Assembly (NCBI GenBank): GCA_002398825.1
Contig: DHBS01000006.1
Location: forward strand, 1 to 48,842
Source of the DNA: Syntrophomonas sp. UBA4922
Lineage (GTDB): Bacteria > Bacillota > Syntrophomonadia > Syntrophomonadales > Syntrophomonadaceae
Length of the DNA: 48,842 nt
Direction: 5' to 3'
How positions within the stretch are numbered: the stretch's first letter is position 1; each line of letters opens with the position of its first letter. Position numbers and translations under genes: made by a program. This document shows positions 17,330 to 26,066 of this stretch, one piece after another. A model generated the notes under the pieces. It had not been told where the DNA came from. It worked only from the letters and a program-made list of their open reading frames with translations, and ran no database searches.

Positions 17330-18328
17330 ATGATGCAGCGCGAAGCGGTCCTGGCGGCCATAAGAGAAAAGCAAGGTCAATGGGTGTCAGGCGGGGCCCT
17401 GAGCAAAGAACTCGGGGTGAGCAGGACTGCGGTCTGGAAGCAGGTGAAGATTTTGCAAGCGGAAGGATACGCAATAGAGACCTCTCCCAAAAAGGGATAC
17501 CGCCTCACCGTTGTGCCGGATATACTATCTGCGGCGGAAGTTGTCTCCGGATTGCAAACACAAGTGTTGGGGCGGGAGAATTACTTCTATTTTGCGGAGA
17601 TAGATTCCACCAACAACCATGCCAAAGAACTGGCTGCCAAAAACTCCCCCGAGGGAACGATAGTGGTGGCGGAACGGCAAACCGCAGGACGCGGGAGAAG
17701 AGGCCGGGCATGGCATTCCCAGCCCGGACAGGGCATTTACATGTCCCTGATTATGCGGCCGCCCCTGTCCCTAAACCAGCTTTCCCGGGTGACACCGTCC
17801 ATCGCCGTGGCTGTCGCAGAGACCCTGGAGAAGCAGCTGGATTTAAAGCCAGGCATCAAATGGCCCAATGATGTACTGATAAACGGGCGTAAAATCGCGG
17901 GTATATTGACCGAAGCGGTAACTGATATGGATGGCATAGAATATATCATTATCGGCATCGGCTTGAATGTCAACCAACGGGTCGAGGACTTTCCCGAGGA
18001 ATTTCGCGATGCCGTCACTTCGACCCGGGAAGAAGTTAAACATCCGGTTTCCCGGGTCAAACTGCTGCAGGAACTCTTGCTGCAACTGGAGAAGCGCTAT
18101 CGGCAACTAACCGGCGGAGAATTTTCCCTAATTTTAGAGAGATTCAGAGAGCTGTCTGTAGTGATAGGCCGGGATATAAAGCTTGACAGCGTCAACGGCG
18201 TGACTGCCGGCAGGGCTATCGATATCGACAACAACGGCTTTCTGACGGTTCGCGACGTTATGGGCAATATCCATAATGTAATGTCCGGGGAGATATTCTT
18301 GAAAGCCCCCCGTGACAACCATAAATAA
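17330..18328 (+). CDS. birA: Biotin operon repressor / biotin-protein ligase
   Basis: A 332-residue bifunctional BirA. The N-terminal winged helix (residues 5-60, GALSKELGVSRTAVWKQVK) binds DNA; the central ligase domain holds the biotinyl-AMP loop GRGRRGRAW (about 121-129) and KWPNDVLINGRKIAGIL; the C-terminal SH3-like domain closes the protein. It biotinylates acceptor proteins and, as a biotinyl-AMP dimer, represses biotin genes. The operator is visible directly after its own stop codon, in front of bioY. The ATG follows AGGAGG; a second ATG three bases on is equally possible. Confidence 0.95.
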   Translation: MMQREAVLAAIREKQGQWVSGGALSKELGVSRTAVWKQVKILQAEGYAIETSPKKGYRLTVVPDILSAAEVVSGLQTQVLGRENYFYFAEIDSTNNHAKELAAKNSPEGTIVVAERQTAGRGRRGRAWHSQPGQGIYMSLIMRPPLSLNQLSRVTPSIAVAVAETLEKQLDLKPGIKWPNDVLINGRKIAGILTEAVTDMDGIEYIIIGIGLNVNQRVEDFPEEFRDAVTSTREEVKHPVSRVKLLQELLLQLEKRYRQLTGGEFSLILERFRELSVVIGRDIKLDSVNGVTAGRAIDIDNNGFLTVRDVMGNIHNVMSGEIFLKAPRDNHK

Positions 18329-18362
18329 TTGTTAACCTTATTGACCTGATTTGGTTGACAAT
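18328..18362. promoter_or_regulatory. BirA operator
   Basis: Inverted half-sites ATTGTTAACC (18328-18337) and GGTTGACAAT (18353-18362), differing from perfect symmetry at one base, separated by 15 bases: the established BirA site pattern of Firmicutes. The right half contains the -35 TTGACA of the bioY promoter, so bound BirA would block RNA polymerase. Confidence 0.9.
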
Positions 18363-18384
18363 AATTCCAGGCTTATACTATATT
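18355..18384 (+). promoter_or_regulatory. bioYMN promoter
   Basis: Consensus -35 TTGACA (18355-18360), 18-base spacer and -10 TATATT (18379-18384), 33 bases upstream of the bioY ATG. The -35 lies inside the right BirA half-site. Confidence 0.8.
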
Positions 18385-18416
18385 ATTTTTAAACCTATCA
18401 TACAGGAGGCCTGGAT

Positions 18417-18962
18417 ATGTCCTCATCAGCTTCTAGTTCCTTGCGCTCAATGGTCTACGCTTCCATGTTCGGGGCCATGACCGCCATCGGGGCATTTATA
18501 GTGATTCCCCTGCAGCCCGTCCCCTTTACCCTGCAGACATTTTTTACCGCCCTGGCCGGCACTTTGCTGGGCGGTTACGCCGGGGCCCTGAGCCAGGTTG
18601 TATATGTTCTCCTGGGCTCTATCGGCCTGCCGGTTTTCGCCGGCGGCAAGGCCGGTCTGGGGGTTTTGTTCGGACCTACCGGAGGCTATCTCATCGGTTT
18701 CATCGCCGGGGCATATGTCATCGGCAGAATAATGGAAGCCCGGAAAGACGCCGGTTTGTTTTATACCGCCATGGCTATACTGGCCGGCGATCTGGTGATT
18801 TACACCGTGGGGACCGTTCAGCTTTCCCTGGTCGCCCACCTGCCCCCCTTGAAGGCCATACTGGTGGGCGTGGCGCCATTCGCGGCTGCTGAGGCAATTA
18901 AACTCCTGGCGGCCGCGATACTGACCGTCAAGCTGAAGAATAAGCTTCCGCTTAGGGGATAA
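18417..18962 (+). CDS. bioY: Biotin ECF transporter substrate-binding component BioY
   Basis: A 181-residue membrane protein with about six hydrophobic segments, the S-component that captures biotin for an energy-coupling-factor transporter. BioY marks are IPLQPVPFTLQTFFTALAG (residues 25-43), the GxxGxPVFAGGKAGLGVLFGPTGGY region and the fourth-helix RIMEARK. The ATG follows AGGAGG. First gene of a bioY-bioM-bioN operon under BirA control; the downstream gene starts 4 bases after its stop. Under biotin excess it should be shut off (inference from the operator). Confidence 0.95.
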   Translation: MSSSASSSLRSMVYASMFGAMTAIGAFIVIPLQPVPFTLQTFFTALAGTLLGGYAGALSQVVYVLLGSIGLPVFAGGKAGLGVLFGPTGGYLIGFIAGAYVIGRIMEARKDAGLFYTAMAILAGDLVIYTVGTVQLSLVAHLPPLKAILVGVAPFAAAEAIKLLAAAILTVKLKNKLPLRG

Positions 18963-18966
18963 GTTC

Positions 18967-19842
18967 ATGATAAGAATAGAGAATTTAAGCTATACTTATA
19001 AGCCGGAAACGGCGCCTTCCTTGCACAACATTAATCTGTGTATAGGGGAAGGCGAACATATCGCCCTCATCGGACCCAACGGCTGCGGCAAAACCACCCT
19101 GATAAGGCACCTCAATGCCCTGCTCCTGCCTACCGGGGGTGAGGTCTCCATCGACGGCCTTAAAAGCCATGAACAGCGTAATCATTCCGAGATAAGACGC
19201 AAGGTGGGCATGGTTTTTCAGAACCCGGACAATCAGATAGTAGGAATGAGCGTAGAAGAGGATGTGGCCTTCGGTCCCGGTAACCTTCGTCTGCCCGCTG
19301 CCGAAGTTCGGCTGAAGGTGAGCAAAGCCCTGGAGATGGTAGGCCTGAGCGGTTTTGAGAAACGCGCGCCAGTCACATTATCGGGCGGGGAGAAACAATT
19401 GCTGGCCCTGGCCGGTCTGCTGGCAATGGACCCTGGCTACATCGTTCTGGATGAAGCCACCTCCTCCCTGGATGCAAACAGCAAAGAGAAAGTCCTGGCT
19501 ATACTGAAAAAGCTGCAAAATCAGAATATTACAGTTATCCAGGTCACTCATAACATGGAAGAGGCCCTGCGGGCTGACCGGGTCATGCTGATGGCCGGCG
19601 GGCAAATCGTCGCCGACGGTCCCGCCTTCCAGGTCCTGGCTGAAAGGGAGCGGCTGAAATCGATGGGCCTTGCTCCCCCGGTCATAGTGGAACTGATGGC
19701 CAGTTTGGAAGCATACGGACATACCCCCGGGAAACCGGTCATAACCGTTGATGATGCCGCCGGGGAGATAAATTCCTGGCTTACGCATGAAGCAGCGGTT
19801 GACGAAGACTATGCGCCCCGGAGGACAGGCGGCTATGCATGA
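18967..19842 (+). CDS. bioM: ECF transporter ATPase (BioM/EcfA)
   Basis: A 291-residue ABC ATPase that powers the biotin transporter on the cytoplasmic side. Walker A GPNGCGKTT (about 37-45), Q-loop FQNPDNQIVG, signature LSGGEKQ and Walker B YIVLDEATSS are all intact; the Q-loop pattern is typical of ECF ATPases. It starts 4 bases after bioY and its stop overlaps the start of bioN by 8 bases, showing translational coupling. Only one ATPase gene is present, as in dedicated BioMNY systems, so it probably forms a homodimer. Confidence 0.93.
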   Translation: MIRIENLSYTYKPETAPSLHNINLCIGEGEHIALIGPNGCGKTTLIRHLNALLLPTGGEVSIDGLKSHEQRNHSEIRRKVGMVFQNPDNQIVGMSVEEDVAFGPGNLRLPAAEVRLKVSKALEMVGLSGFEKRAPVTLSGGEKQLLALAGLLAMDPGYIVLDEATSSLDANSKEKVLAILKKLQNQNITVIQVTHNMEEALRADRVMLMAGGQIVADGPAFQVLAERERLKSMGLAPPVIVELMASLEAYGHTPGKPVITVDDAAGEINSWLTHEAAVDEDYAPRRTGGYA

Positions 19843-20617
19843 TTTAGGGCAGTATTTACACCATGAATCAGCGCTGCATAGAAGCGATCCGCGGGTTAAA
19901 CTGATCGCGGTGCTGGCCTTGAGCCCGGTGATTCTCCACATTGAGGTTCCCGGCCTGATTATGGTGGGGGCATTGATCCTGGGGGCCGCCCTTATGGGGA
20001 AAATAGGTCCGTTTGAGCTTTTCCGCACAACCCGGCCGGTATGGCCTTTCTTTATGATGCTGTTCCTGGTCTATATATTGTTTACCCCGGGCACTCCCCT
20101 GGCGCCCCTGGCTTCCTATTCAATCAAGATCAGCTATGAAGGGCTTCATCTGGGGGCATCTCAATTATTCAGATTTGTGCTGCTCATCCTGGCGGCCTCG
20201 CTCCTGACCATGACCACCTCGCTCACTGAAATCACCATGGGTCTGGAACACCTCTTAAGGCCCTTAAGGATAGTGAGGATATCTTCCCACAATATAGCGC
20301 TGATGGTGAGTATGGCCTTGAGATTCATCCCCCTGCTGCAGCACGAACTGCAGCAGATACAAACAGCCTCTGCGGCCCGGGGCGCCGATTTCAGATGCGG
20401 AAGCCCGCTTGATAAGATTCGTCTGACGGTATACCTTGCAACTCCTTTAACATTGAACATCATACGGCGCTCCGATGAACTGGCGGAAGCCATGGAAGCG
20501 CGGGGGTATCGGCCCGGCCCCAGAACCTACCTGTGCGAACTGGCCTTCAGCAGAAGCGACTATTATGCCCTGGGCTTTATTGCAGTCATTATCATGTTCT
20601 TATGGTACCTGGGGTGA
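19835..20617 (+). CDS. bioN: ECF transporter transmembrane component (BioN/EcfT)
   Basis: A 260-residue membrane protein, the coupling T-component between BioY and the ATPase. The two diagnostic cytoplasmic ARG motifs are present: SAARGADF and EAMEARGYRPG. The open frame reaches back to 19787, but the ATG at 19835 has GGAGG 10 bases upstream and overlaps the bioM stop by 8 bases, the normal arrangement, so I take it. Several hydrophobic segments flank the motifs. Third gene of the BirA-controlled operon, closed by a strong bidirectional terminator. Confidence 0.93.
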   Translation: MHDLGQYLHHESALHRSDPRVKLIAVLALSPVILHIEVPGLIMVGALILGAALMGKIGPFELFRTTRPVWPFFMMLFLVYILFTPGTPLAPLASYSIKISYEGLHLGASQLFRFVLLILAASLLTMTTSLTEITMGLEHLLRPLRIVRISSHNIALMVSMALRFIPLLQHELQQIQTASAARGADFRCGSPLDKIRLTVYLATPLTLNIIRRSDELAEAMEARGYRPGPRTYLCELAFSRSDYYALGFIAVIIMFLWYLG

Positions 20618-20639
20618 ATGTTACAGTATTTTTCTCAGT

Positions 20640-20690
20640 AAAAAAACGGTGTATGGCGGATGATTTAACCCCATACACCGTTGCTTTTTA
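20640..20690. terminator. Bidirectional terminator between bioN and the CoA-transferase gene
   Basis: Perfect 12-bp stem AACGGTGTATGG (20645-20656) / CCATACACCGTT (20671-20682). Plus-strand readout ends GCTTTTTATT; minus-strand readout ends in seven Ts, so it serves both convergent genes. Confidence 0.92.
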
Positions 20691-20747
20691 TTCTTTGCCT
20701 GATGTTGCTTCCATACATAAAATTCTGTCCCGCAAAATCGGAGGCCT

Positions 20748-22091
20748 TTATAAAATCCGGTTGCTGCGGCGCCATATCTTCATCTCCGCTGCGCTCTTGA
20801 CCAGCTCTTCTCTAAACTGCGGATGGGCGATGCTGATCAGGGCTTCAGCCCGTTCATAGGTAGACTTGCCCTTCAGGTTGACGATGCCGTATTCGGTGAC
20901 CACATAAGAAGTGATGTTCCGGGGTACGCTTATAGCCGCGCCTACCGGCAAGGTGGGGACAATCCGCGAAATGAGACTCCCGTCCGGGCCGGCAATGGTG
21001 GAACTCAGGCAGATAAAGCCTTTGCCGCCATTGGCTTCATAGGCCCCGATGATAAAATCCAGCTGCCCGCCGGTTCCGGTGATCTGGCGAATCCCGGAGG
21101 ACTCGGAGCATACCTGGCCATACAGGTCAACCCCGATGGCGTTGTTAATGGCCATAACATTATCGTTCCTCTTGATCACATCGGGGTTATTGGTATAGTC
21201 CACCGGGAAGCTGGCGCAGACCGGGTTGTTATCCAGGAAATCGTATAATTTATTGGTGCCCATGGCGAAGGTATAGACCATCTTCTCCTTGTCCAGCTGT
21301 TTACGCCGTCCGGTGATTCGCCCCGCTGCGTACATATCCACATAAGAGTCGACCAGCATTTCGGTGTGTACGCCCAGGTCTTTCAAATCGGAATCGGCGA
21401 TCATAGCCCCGATGGCATTAGGCATGGCGCCTATGCCCAGCTGCAGGCAGCCTCCGTCAGGGATCTCATTGACGATGATTTCCGCCACCTTCTGGTCTGT
21501 CCCATTGGGTTTGATTTCGGGAAGCTGTAACAAGGGACGGTGGTCTCCCTCAACCAAATAGTCTATCTGGGAGATATGCAGCATCTCAAGATTGCCCCCC
21601 AGACAGCGGGGAACGGAATTATTCACTTCTGCGATTACGATCTTGGCGGTGCGGGCTATATAAGGAGTGCAAGAATTGGCCGCACCAATATTGAAAAATC
21701 CGTGCTTGTCCATGGGCCCGACCTTCAGCATAGCCACATCAATCGGTATGAACCCGCGGGTATACCAGGAAGGCATTTCGTGATAGTGCAACGGGATGTA
21801 ATAGCACAGGTTCTGGTCGTGCAGCTTGCGGCTGGCGCTGCTGAAATGCACGTCGCTATAGATGAAGTGCTCCTGTTCAGGGTCCACTTGCACCACCTGG
21901 GGAGCAAACGGGCAGGTAGTAACGCGTACCTTGACCTCGAACAATTCTTCCTTACGCCGGGCCAGGGCGGCATCGAGCCATTGCGAGATCATAACGAACT
22001 CACCATATAGTACGCTGTCACCTGATTTGACACATTTCACGGCCTCATCGGCACTGACCAGCTTGCGGCTGTACTCTTCAACGTAGTTCAT
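20748..22091 (-). CDS. Acetyl-CoA hydrolase/transferase family CoA-transferase
   Basis: A 447-residue cytoplasmic enzyme of the family that includes 4-hydroxybutyrate and butyrate:acetyl-CoA CoA-transferases; it exchanges CoA between acyl-CoA and a free carboxylate. The N-terminal half has GAANSCTPYIARTAKIVIAEVN; the C-terminal half has GTGGQLDFIIGA and IVPTLPVGAAISVPRN, followed by VVTEYGIVNLKGKS. The frame starts at ATG 22112 but that region is itself the ribosome site (AGGAGGAGA); the ATG at 22091 is the better start (MNYVEEY). In a syntroph such an enzyme would activate butyrate or a similar acid with acetyl-CoA or drive the reverse (inference). Monocistronic; ends at the shared terminator. 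Confidence 0.9.
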   Translation of the reverse strand: MNYVEEYSRKLVSADEAVKCVKSGDSVLYGEFVMISQWLDAALARRKEELFEVKVRVTTCPFAPQVVQVDPEQEHFIYSDVHFSSASRKLHDQNLCYYIPLHYHEMPSWYTRGFIPIDVAMLKVGPMDKHGFFNIGAANSCTPYIARTAKIVIAEVNNSVPRCLGGNLEMLHISQIDYLVEGDHRPLLQLPEIKPNGTDQKVAEIIVNEIPDGGCLQLGIGAMPNAIGAMIADSDLKDLGVHTEMLVDSYVDMYAAGRITGRRKQLDKEKMVYTFAMGTNKLYDFLDNNPVCASFPVDYTNNPDVIKRNDNVMAINNAIGVDLYGQVCSESSGIRQITGTGGQLDFIIGAYEANGGKGFICLSSTIAGPDGSLISRIVPTLPVGAAISVPRNITSYVVTEYGIVNLKGKSTYERAEALISIAHPQFREELVKSAAEMKIWRRSNRIL

Positions 22092-22561
22092 TTTCCCATC
22101 TCTCCTCCTCATTTGAACCGCATGCCGAACCGGGGCGTCCGGGCCTCATTCAGCCCAAGTATACCTGGTCGATTAACCTTTTGAGGGAAACAGCGCATAC
22201 CAATCTCTACACTTGGCCAGTGCTTTTATCTTTGGATACGCTGTCGTCACGAGTTGCTATAATCGGGTTTTGCGGTCACTTCGATAATTATTTCACTATG
22301 TCATGGTTCGACAGTAATCTGCAAACTCCTGCCATCTTCGCTGGTGAGATGGCAGGTTTAATATAACTGACATGCCAAGCTTTTGTTGAATTGGGATGGG
22401 AACTTTCTTTGGAGCTGACGGGCCATTCCTGGGGCGGTTTCTGTTTCGCCCTCCTTTCTCCCTGTGATATTTACTTAATCAGATGCTATTAATGAACACA
22501 GTTAAGACTGATATGAATAGTATGATGTATATTCTATTTTCACTGCAGGAGGAGTAACTGG
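22092..22561. other. Divergent intergenic region, CoA-transferase / acyl-CoA ligase
   Basis: About 470 bases. It should hold both promoters, none clearly readable. A perfect 10-bp stem CCTGCCATCT (22328-22337) / AGATGGCAGG (22347-22356) with a 9-base loop stands alone; a weaker GGGCG / CGCCC hairpin lies at 22432-22451. No credible gene. Confidence 0.5.
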
Positions 22562-24118
22562 ATGCATCTGGCTACGGTAATTGAGCTTGCCAGCCAACGT
22601 TATCCTCGAGCTGAAGCAATTATTGATGGTTGCAGGCGTTTTACCTATGAAGAATGGAATCAGAGAATCAATTCGGTTGCCTGGGGATTGAGGAGACTCG
22701 GCCTCAAACCCGGGGAACGCATCGCCATTTGTGCGAGAAACAGCGAACCGGCCATAACCGCATACTTTGCGGCTCATAAGGCCGGATTAACCGCCGTACT
22801 CTTGAGCACGCGCTGGAAAAATACCGAGATAGCCCATGCCTTAAATGATGCTGAAATCCGCTTAATATTCCACGACGAAACCACTTCTGCCCAGGTTATC
22901 AATGCCCTGCCCTCCAGCCGCCATAATGCTGCCGCTGTTCCGCTAGACATGGAGGTCTTTCATACTGCGGGAAAGACGACTTTTGGCCACTTAACAGCAT
23001 ATCCCCGCGGCTATCCGCCGGAAATCACACGAGATGACGGCTCCGTGGGCACTATTCTATATACCTCCGGGACTCTGGGCAGGCCTAAAGGTGTACAGAG
23101 AACGCATCGCAGCGATTATTATGCCGCTTTGGCCTTGATTATCCAGCACCGCTGGACCCCATTCGAGCGGACCCTGGGCGTTATGCCTTTCTTCCATACC
23201 ATGGGGCTGCACTGTTTGCTGAGCATGGTGGTTCTCAATGGCCTTGCGGTAGTTTTGCCGAATTTCGATGCCGCGCTTTGTAGGGACTGTATCGAAAAGG
23301 AACGGCTGACCGCACTTTATCTGGTACCGACGGTTTATTATGACCTCACTGCGCAGTCAGATTTCGATACCAAGAGACTGAGCAGTATAAAAAAGCTGGC
23401 CTTTGCAGGTGCGCCCATGTCCCAGCCTTTAGTCGAACAATGCTTTAGGACTATCAATCCTGAAGTCTTCGTCAATCAGTACGGCAGTACCGAAATGCAT
23501 GCCATCACTATTAATCCAGATCTGAGAAGCAAGCCGGCTTCATGCGGCCGGCCCGCACTGCACAGCCATATCCGGATCGTAGCTGCGGAAGCTTCCAGAA
23601 AGGTTTTGCCCTGTGAAGAAGTCCCTCCCGGGGAAGTAGGAGAAATAATCGTTCAAGCCGATTCCCCCCAGGCCTTTTGCGGGTATTTGAACCGGCCGGA
23701 CGCCAATGAGCGTTCCATAAGAGAGGGCTGGTATTTTACCGGCGACCTGGGCTGCCTGGACGAGGAAGGCGACTTGTTTTTTAAGGGAAGACTGGATGAC
23801 ATGATAATAAGCGGCGGCGAGAACGTTTACCCTCAGGAAGTCGAGGCGGTGCTGCTGTCGCATCCGCAGGTAAGTGACGCTGCGGTAGTGGGACTTCCAG
23901 ACGAACGGTGGGGAGAAAAGATCACCGCAGTGATTGTTCCCGCAAGCCTTGATCTTGACGATGCTGCGCTCGATGAGTTCTGCCTCGCCTCCTCCGGTCT
24001 TCCCCGCTTTATGCGGCCCAGGCAGTATATTTATGTAAACGAAATCCCCAAATCACCGACCGGCAAGATATTGCGTTCCAGGATAAGGAGCCTGTTGCTG
24101 CCGCAGTTGAACGGATAA
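22562..24118 (+). CDS. AMP-forming acyl-CoA ligase
   Basis: A 518-residue cytoplasmic ANL-superfamily enzyme: carboxylate + ATP + CoA gives acyl-CoA + AMP + PPi. The P-loop motif TILYTSGTLGRPKGVQRTH (about residues 162-180), NQYGSTEMHA, YFTGDLG, the hinge KGRLDDMIISGGENVYP and the C-terminal lysine motif PKSPTGKILRSRIR are intact. The motif spectrum fits the class of medium-chain or aryl-CoA ligases; the substrate cannot be fixed. ATG follows GGAGGAG. An aminotransferase gene follows after 49 bases, suggesting co-transcription and possibly a role in activating an amino-acid-derived acid. Confidence 0.92.
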   Translation: MHLATVIELASQRYPRAEAIIDGCRRFTYEEWNQRINSVAWGLRRLGLKPGERIAICARNSEPAITAYFAAHKAGLTAVLLSTRWKNTEIAHALNDAEIRLIFHDETTSAQVINALPSSRHNAAAVPLDMEVFHTAGKTTFGHLTAYPRGYPPEITRDDGSVGTILYTSGTLGRPKGVQRTHRSDYYAALALIIQHRWTPFERTLGVMPFFHTMGLHCLLSMVVLNGLAVVLPNFDAALCRDCIEKERLTALYLVPTVYYDLTAQSDFDTKRLSSIKKLAFAGAPMSQPLVEQCFRTINPEVFVNQYGSTEMHAITINPDLRSKPASCGRPALHSHIRIVAAEASRKVLPCEEVPPGEVGEIIVQADSPQAFCGYLNRPDANERSIREGWYFTGDLGCLDEEGDLFFKGRLDDMIISGGENVYPQEVEAVLLSHPQVSDAAVVGLPDERWGEKITAVIVPASLDLDDAALDEFCLASSGLPRFMRPRQYIYVNEIPKSPTGKILRSRIRSLLLPQLNG

Positions 24119-24167
24119 AAGGATATTTTTATAAAATTTGAGATTCTAAAAAAGAAGGGATGTTCTT

Positions 24168-25328
24168 ATGGAAACCACACGATTGGCGCACTTTGAGCTT
24201 CCGCCTCAATGGTCGACAATGAGGAAAACCGAGAAAATTGAAAGGGAGCTGGGCAAAAAATTTATACACATGGAGAAAGGAGACTACATTTCGCCTGAAT
24301 TCAAACCGCCTGAGGAGGCCATTGAGGCCGTCAGGGACTCGGTGAAGAGCGGAAAGGTGAGATATTCACCAGGCCCCGGCATTCCAGAGCTCAGAGAAGC
24401 ATTGGCCGTAGAAATGAGCAGCCGGGGAAGGGACACCAAAGCGGAAGAAATCATTGTCACCCCGGGGGCTAAGTTTGCTATTGCGGCGAGTTTCCTGCTC
24501 TTCCTGGATGCCGGCGACGAGGTGATAATGCCTGACCCGGGATATCCGCCCGATGAATTCTGGGCCAGGTACCAGAAGGCGGTTATCAAATATTTAAGAT
24601 TTGAGGATCCCCGCCGGGTGGATGTCGAGCATATGGATAGGCTCATTACCCCCAAAACCAAACTGGTCGTATTCAATACCCCCCAAAGGCCTAATGGACA
24701 ATTGATTGAGAACACTGCAGAGATTGCCGAAGTTTTGTTGAGACACCCTCACGTGACCATCGTCTCCGACGAGATATTTGCCAGGGTTGTTTTTGAGCCC
24801 TTTAAGCACCAGTCGCTTTCTTACTATACAGAATTACGCGATCGCACCGTGGTTATCGACACCTTTTCCAAAGGGTTTGTGATGACCGGCTTCCGTATCG
24901 GTTGGGTGACTGCCCCGGAGCATATCGCCAAAAATTATGACATATTAGTCCAGAACAGCTGCACCAATGTTTCAACCATTATTCAAAAAGCTGCTCTGGC
25001 GGCATTGACCGCACCTGAAAGTTATTCTAAAGAACTGATCCGCACCCTGCAAAGAAAACGCGATATAGCCTGGAATATTCTATCCGCTTCCAAGAGCCTC
25101 AGAACTGAAAACGCCCAGGGCGCATTTTATCTGTTGCCCAAACTGCCTCATGGCTTAGATGATGAAAAAATAGTGGATCTGCTATTAGACCATGGAGTGG
25201 CGGTTGTTCCCGGGTCGGCTTTTGGAGCGGGGGGAGCCGGCCATATCCGTTTGACTTTTTCGCTGGAGGATGAAGCCCTGGCGGAGGGGGTACAGCGCCT
25301 GGTCGATGTGATCGACGGCCGGCAGTAA
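24168..25328 (+). CDS. PLP-dependent class I/II aminotransferase
   Basis: A 386-residue fold-type I aminotransferase. The PLP lysine is in TFSKGFVMTGFRIGW (about residues 231-245); the substrate-loop tyrosine region YSPGPGIPELREALA and the C-terminal arginine motif HIRLTFS are present. The usual NPNNPTG stretch reads FNTPQRPNGQ, a visible departure that may tune specificity. ATG follows a purine-rich AGAAGGGA. Likely co-transcribed with the acyl-CoA ligase 49 bases upstream. It probably transaminates an aspartate-, aromatic- or branched-type amino acid; substrate not resolved. Confidence 0.9.
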   Translation: METTRLAHFELPPQWSTMRKTEKIERELGKKFIHMEKGDYISPEFKPPEEAIEAVRDSVKSGKVRYSPGPGIPELREALAVEMSSRGRDTKAEEIIVTPGAKFAIAASFLLFLDAGDEVIMPDPGYPPDEFWARYQKAVIKYLRFEDPRRVDVEHMDRLITPKTKLVVFNTPQRPNGQLIENTAEIAEVLLRHPHVTIVSDEIFARVVFEPFKHQSLSYYTELRDRTVVIDTFSKGFVMTGFRIGWVTAPEHIAKNYDILVQNSCTNVSTIIQKAALAALTAPESYSKELIRTLQRKRDIAWNILSASKSLRTENAQGAFYLLPKLPHGLDDEKIVDLLLDHGVAVVPGSAFGAGGAGHIRLTFSLEDEALAEGVQRLVDVIDGRQ

Positions 25329-25572
25329 GGGCAACTATATGAGAGACCTGAAAAAATCAGGCATTAAACTCCCTTCAGCATGGTTTTGAAGGGGTGAATT
25401 GGGGGAAAGCGGGATGAAACGTGTTAATCCGCCGGGGGCAACTGTGGTTATGACCTCCTGACTGCGTTGCTCCTCATTCCCGCGCTTCCTGGATTCAACG
25501 CTACAAGGGCTTTTTGAAAAGGGTTTAAGTACTGATTTATTATGAACGCTGCCGAAAGGAAGGATGTAGATT

Positions 25573-26058
25573 TTGTCTATTAATGATTTGCCGGGCTATG
25601 AACAAGTCCCCCGGGAACACCGGGACTACCAAATCGACTGGCTGCACCCCGATGATATCGAACAGATTGTTGCACTGGAAACCGGGTTCTTCCCTGAGCC
25701 TCTGACTATAACAAAGCTGACTCAGTTGATTCAAGAACCGCACACCTGTTATATAGTGGTCAGAGATGGAAAACAAGTCATAGGCTACATAGGTTTTCAG
25801 TACTTTTTAGCTGCGGCCCACACCATAAGTATGGCGGTGCACGCCGGCTACAGAAGGGAGGCCCTGGCCACCGTCATCCAGAAAACCGCCGATGCTGTAG
25901 CCAAAAAGCACGGCGCCAGATGGTTCACCGGCGAAGTCAGGGTATCGAATGAACCGCAGTTGAGATTTCTGAGAGGATTGGGCTGGCATGAAATAGGGAG
26001 GTGTGAAAACTTCTTCAAAAACGGAGAGGATGCCATCGTGGTATGGAACTGGTTATAA
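25573..26058 (+). CDS. GNAT family N-acetyltransferase
   Basis: A 161-residue acetyl-CoA-dependent acetyltransferase with the GNAT core: a central strand CYIVVRDGKQVIGYIGFQ, then VHAGYRREALATVIQKTADA (the acetyl-CoA-binding loop is degenerate compared with Q/RxxGxG/A) and NEPQLRFLRGLGWHEIGRCENFF, which resembles RimI-type proteins. The start is TTG, with AAGGAAGG 11 bases upstream. It stands alone, 8 bases from the convergent EamA gene, with no terminator between. Substrate unknown. Confidence 0.78.
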   Translation: MSINDLPGYEQVPREHRDYQIDWLHPDDIEQIVALETGFFPEPLTITKLTQLIQEPHTCYIVVRDGKQVIGYIGFQYFLAAAHTISMAVHAGYRREALATVIQKTADAVAKKHGARWFTGEVRVSNEPQLRFLRGLGWHEIGRCENFFKNGEDAIVVWNWL

Positions 26059-26066
26059 CAATCATT

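Noticed and set aside
22181..22366. Plus-strand 61-codon frame between the CoA-transferase and ligase genes
   Set aside because: No ribosome site; the 3' end is formed by the stem-loop at 22328-22356.
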